64,000 bases of DNA from Nocardioides sp. NBC_00368 (GTDB lineage Bacteria; Actinomycetota; Actinomycetes; Propionibacteriales; Nocardioidaceae): the NCBI RefSeq assembly GCF_036090055.1, contig NZ_CP107970.1, positions 188,501-252,500 of the forward strand. The letters are read 5' to 3'. The position numbers and the translations under genes were made by a program. Of the stretch, positions 62,228 through 64,000 are shown piece after piece. The notes below the pieces were generated by a model. The model was not told where the DNA came from. It saw nothing but the letters and a program-made list of their open reading frames with translations, and searched no databases. The first letter of the stretch is position 1. Each line of letters starts with the position of its first letter.

Positions 62228-64000
62228 TCAGTCGGTGTGGTAGACCGGCAGGTCGGCCTCGGCGGTGCCCCAGGCCCGGTCGGGCTGGGCACCGACGTCG
62301 ATACGGACGGTGCCGCCGCGGGTCATCACCGACTCGGGCAGCCAGGACCGGGTGAGGGGCTTGCCGTCGAGGGTGACCGCCCGGACGTAGATGTTCTCGG
62401 CGCTCGCCTGCGGTGACTCGATGACGATGTCGACGCCGTTGCCGCGGTGGATGGTGACGCGCTCGAAGACCGGGCTGGAGAGGAGCATCTCGGCGCGGGT
62501 GGGGTCCTGCGGGTAGATGCCCATCGTCGAGAAGACGTACCACGCCGACATCGTGCCGAGGTCGTCGTTGCCGGGCAGACCCCGCGGTCCCGTGCCGTAG
62601 GCGAGCGAGGCCATCGCGCGGACCGTCTCCTGGGTCTTCCAGGGTGCGCCGAGGGCGTTGTACATCCAGGGCACGTGGATGCCGGGCTCGTTGGTCGGGT
62701 CGTAGCGCAACGCGTCGCCGCCGGTGTACTGCCAGGAGCCGTCGGCCTTGTGGAAGAACGAGTCCAGCCGCTGGATCGCCCGCTCGCGCCCGCCGACGGC
62801 CACGGCCAGCCGGGCCACGTCGTGCGGCACCATCCAGGTGTACGTCGCGCTGCTCCCTTGCGCGAATCCGGTCTGGGTCGACGGGCTGAAGCCGGCGACC
62901 CAGCTCCCGTCGGCGTTGCGGGCCTGCTGGTAGCCGGCCGTCCCGGTGGCGGGGTCGGTGGCGGCCGGGTTGAAGGTGTGCTGCCACCAGCCGGCCCGGT
63001 CCATCAGCGCATCCGTCTCGGCCGAGGGGGCGCCGAGCCGGCGGCCCCAGTCGGCGAGCGAGTAGTCGGCGACGGAGTCCTCGAGGGTCTCCGCGGCACC
63101 GCCCCAGCAGCGGCAGGTGTCCTGGGGCGCATACCCCTTGGCGAGGTAGTCGGCCAGGTTCGGCCGCTGGCCGATGCACTGCCCGGGGCAGCCGTAGCTG
63201 GAGAGCCCGTCGGGGTGCGGTACCGTCGCCTGACGGACGAGCGACCGATAGGCGCCGGCGGCGTCGAAGTTGCGGACGCCCAGGGCGTAGAACCCGGCCA
63301 GAGTCGGGGCAGAAGGGTCGCCGGTCATCACGTGCGTCCAGCCGCTCAGGTGGATCCAGCGGTCCCAGACTCCGCCGTGCTGGCGGGAGTAGGCGTGCAG
63401 CGAGCGGGCGAAGTCGCCGGCCACGCGCGGCTCCAGGAGGGCGAGCAGCTGGGTGTGGGCGCGGTACTGGTCCCACCCGGAGAAGTTGCCGTACTGCGCC
63501 TGCTGGCCTCGCTCGATCCGGTGCACCTCCTGGTCGCTGCCCCAGTAGGTGCCGGCCACGTCCGAGATGACGTTGGGCTGCAGGTAGGAGTGGTAGAGCC
63601 CGGTGTAGAACGCGGTCCGCTCCGCCGAGGTGCCGCCGGCGACCTCGATCGAGGAGAGCGCCCGGCGCCACTCCGCGCGAGCGTCCGAGGCGACCGTCGA
63701 GACGGTGTCGCGCCGGCCGATCTCGGCGGCGAGATTGGCCTCTGCGGCCGACTGGCTGGTGTAGGAGATCCCGATCCGCATCCGCACACTCTGGTCGCGG
63801 CTGGGGTCGAAGGAGACGTAGCCGCCCGAGCCCTGCCCCTGGCGGGCCGCGCCGGTCTCGTAGCCCTCACCACCCCGCGCCTCGGTCGAGCCCGGCTGGA
63901 GCTCGCCGTTGACCCAGGTGCCGTGGCCGGAGAAGGCGCGGTCGAACTGCGCGGTGAAGTAGAGGCGGTAGTAGGAGCGCTTGTTGCTCCCGCCGCCGTT
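62228..64000 (-). CDS. GH92 alpha-mannosidase family protein (5' partial)
   Basis: The frame is open to the window edge, so 590 codons of the C-terminal part are seen and the start lies beyond 64000. GH92 features: YRLYFTAQFDRAFSGHGTW in the N-terminal beta domain, AFYTGLYHSYLQPNVI, YSGWDQYRAHTQLLALLEP-like FSGWDQYR, and the catalytic-site GLPGNDDLGTMSAWYVFSTMGIYP in the barrel. Members are calcium-dependent exo-mannosidases, usually secreted. Followed by a hairpin. Confidence 0.93.
   Translation of the reverse strand, partial: NGGGSNKRSYYRLYFTAQFDRAFSGHGTWVNGELQPGSTEARGGEGYETGAARQGQGSGGYVSFDPSRDQSVRMRIGISYTSQSAAEANLAAEIGRRDTVSTVASDARAEWRRALSSIEVAGGTSAERTAFYTGLYHSYLQPNVISDVAGTYWGSDQEVHRIERGQQAQYGNFSGWDQYRAHTQLLALLEPRVAGDFARSLHAYSRQHGGVWDRWIHLSGWTHVMTGDPSAPTLAGFYALGVRNFDAAGAYRSLVRQATVPHPDGLSSYGCPGQCIGQRPNLADYLAKGYAPQDTCRCWGGAAETLEDSVADYSLADWGRRLGAPSAETDALMDRAGWWQHTFNPAATDPATGTAGYQQARNADGSWVAGFSPSTQTGFAQGSSATYTWMVPHDVARLAVAVGGRERAIQRLDSFFHKADGSWQYTGGDALRYDPTNEPGIHVPWMYNALGAPWKTQETVRAMASLAYGTGPRGLPGNDDLGTMSAWYVFSTMGIYPQDPTRAEMLLSSPVFERVTIHRGNGVDIVIESPQASAENIYVRAVTLDGKPLTRSWLPESVMTRGGTVRIDVGAQPDRAWGTAEADLPVYHTD

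Overview
This is a high-GC actinobacterial chromosome segment with frequent GTG starts and dense 4-bp gene overlaps. Gene content points to Nocardioidaceae or a close relative: a glutamine synthetase gene near glnE, an ergothioneine operon, a mycothiol-type DinB protein, an Asp23/DUF2273/DUF6286 envelope cluster and a DUF222-HNH (13E12-type) protein. The species call is inference. I saw no tRNA, rRNA, CRISPR array, prophage or intact insertion sequence; the only RNA gene recognised is RNase P RNA.

Layout. 1-5.2 kb: end of an alpha/beta-hydrolase gene, then a divergent envelope-stress locus (ECF sigma factor plus an overlapping Asp23-like gene on minus; six overlapping Asp23/DUF2273/DUF6286/AmaP-like genes on plus). 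5.2-8.5 kb: egtB, an unknown gene and egtD, then rnpB. 8.5-12.7 kb: small genes and a CP-ATP-grasp / alpha-E / transglutaminase-like operon whose transglutaminase-like member has no cysteine. 12.7-24 kb: mostly single genes (glucose/sorbosone dehydrogenase lipoprotein, ion channel, panB, acetyltransferases, DUF1080 protein, nadE, GH67). 24-31 kb: SatD and DUF3307 joined by a tiny coupling ORF, then the nitrogen block glnA2-type GS, amidotransferase, glnE. 31-37.5 kb: MHYT membrane protein, spermidine-synthase-like protein, YbaK-type deacylase, cold-shock gene, GH13 enzyme, orphan binding protein, DUF1707 protein with a second copy of the coupling ORF. 37.5-43.3 kb: a GntR-controlled uptake/catabolic cluster (AEC and MFS transporters, 2-hydroxyacid dehydrogenase, AtuA-type protein, DUF4387). 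44-49 kb: a very acidic Asp23 protein, a frameshifted gene, a striking nested palindrome and a DUF222-HNH protein. 48.7-62.2 kb: nitrogen scavenging, with an AmiC-like binding protein, MarR regulator, urtABCDE-ureABCFGD, a flavin-dependent oxidoreductase and a purine-type NCS2 permease. The window ends inside a GH92 gene.

How it fits together. The urea transporter feeds the urease encoded directly behind it. Boxes with 11-bp spacing upstream of urtA resemble GlnR sites and would link it to nitrogen status, as would the glnA/glnE block and the NCS2 permease. Many single genes have a TANNNT -10 element 6-9 bases before the start codon and no Shine-Dalgarno sequence, which suggests widespread leaderless transcription. 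The strongest unexplained signals are the duplicated coupling ORF (24.65 and 37.4 kb), the cloverleaf-like palindrome at 47.2 kb, the AtuA/DUF4387 cluster, the cysteine-free transglutaminase operon and the acidic Asp23 protein.
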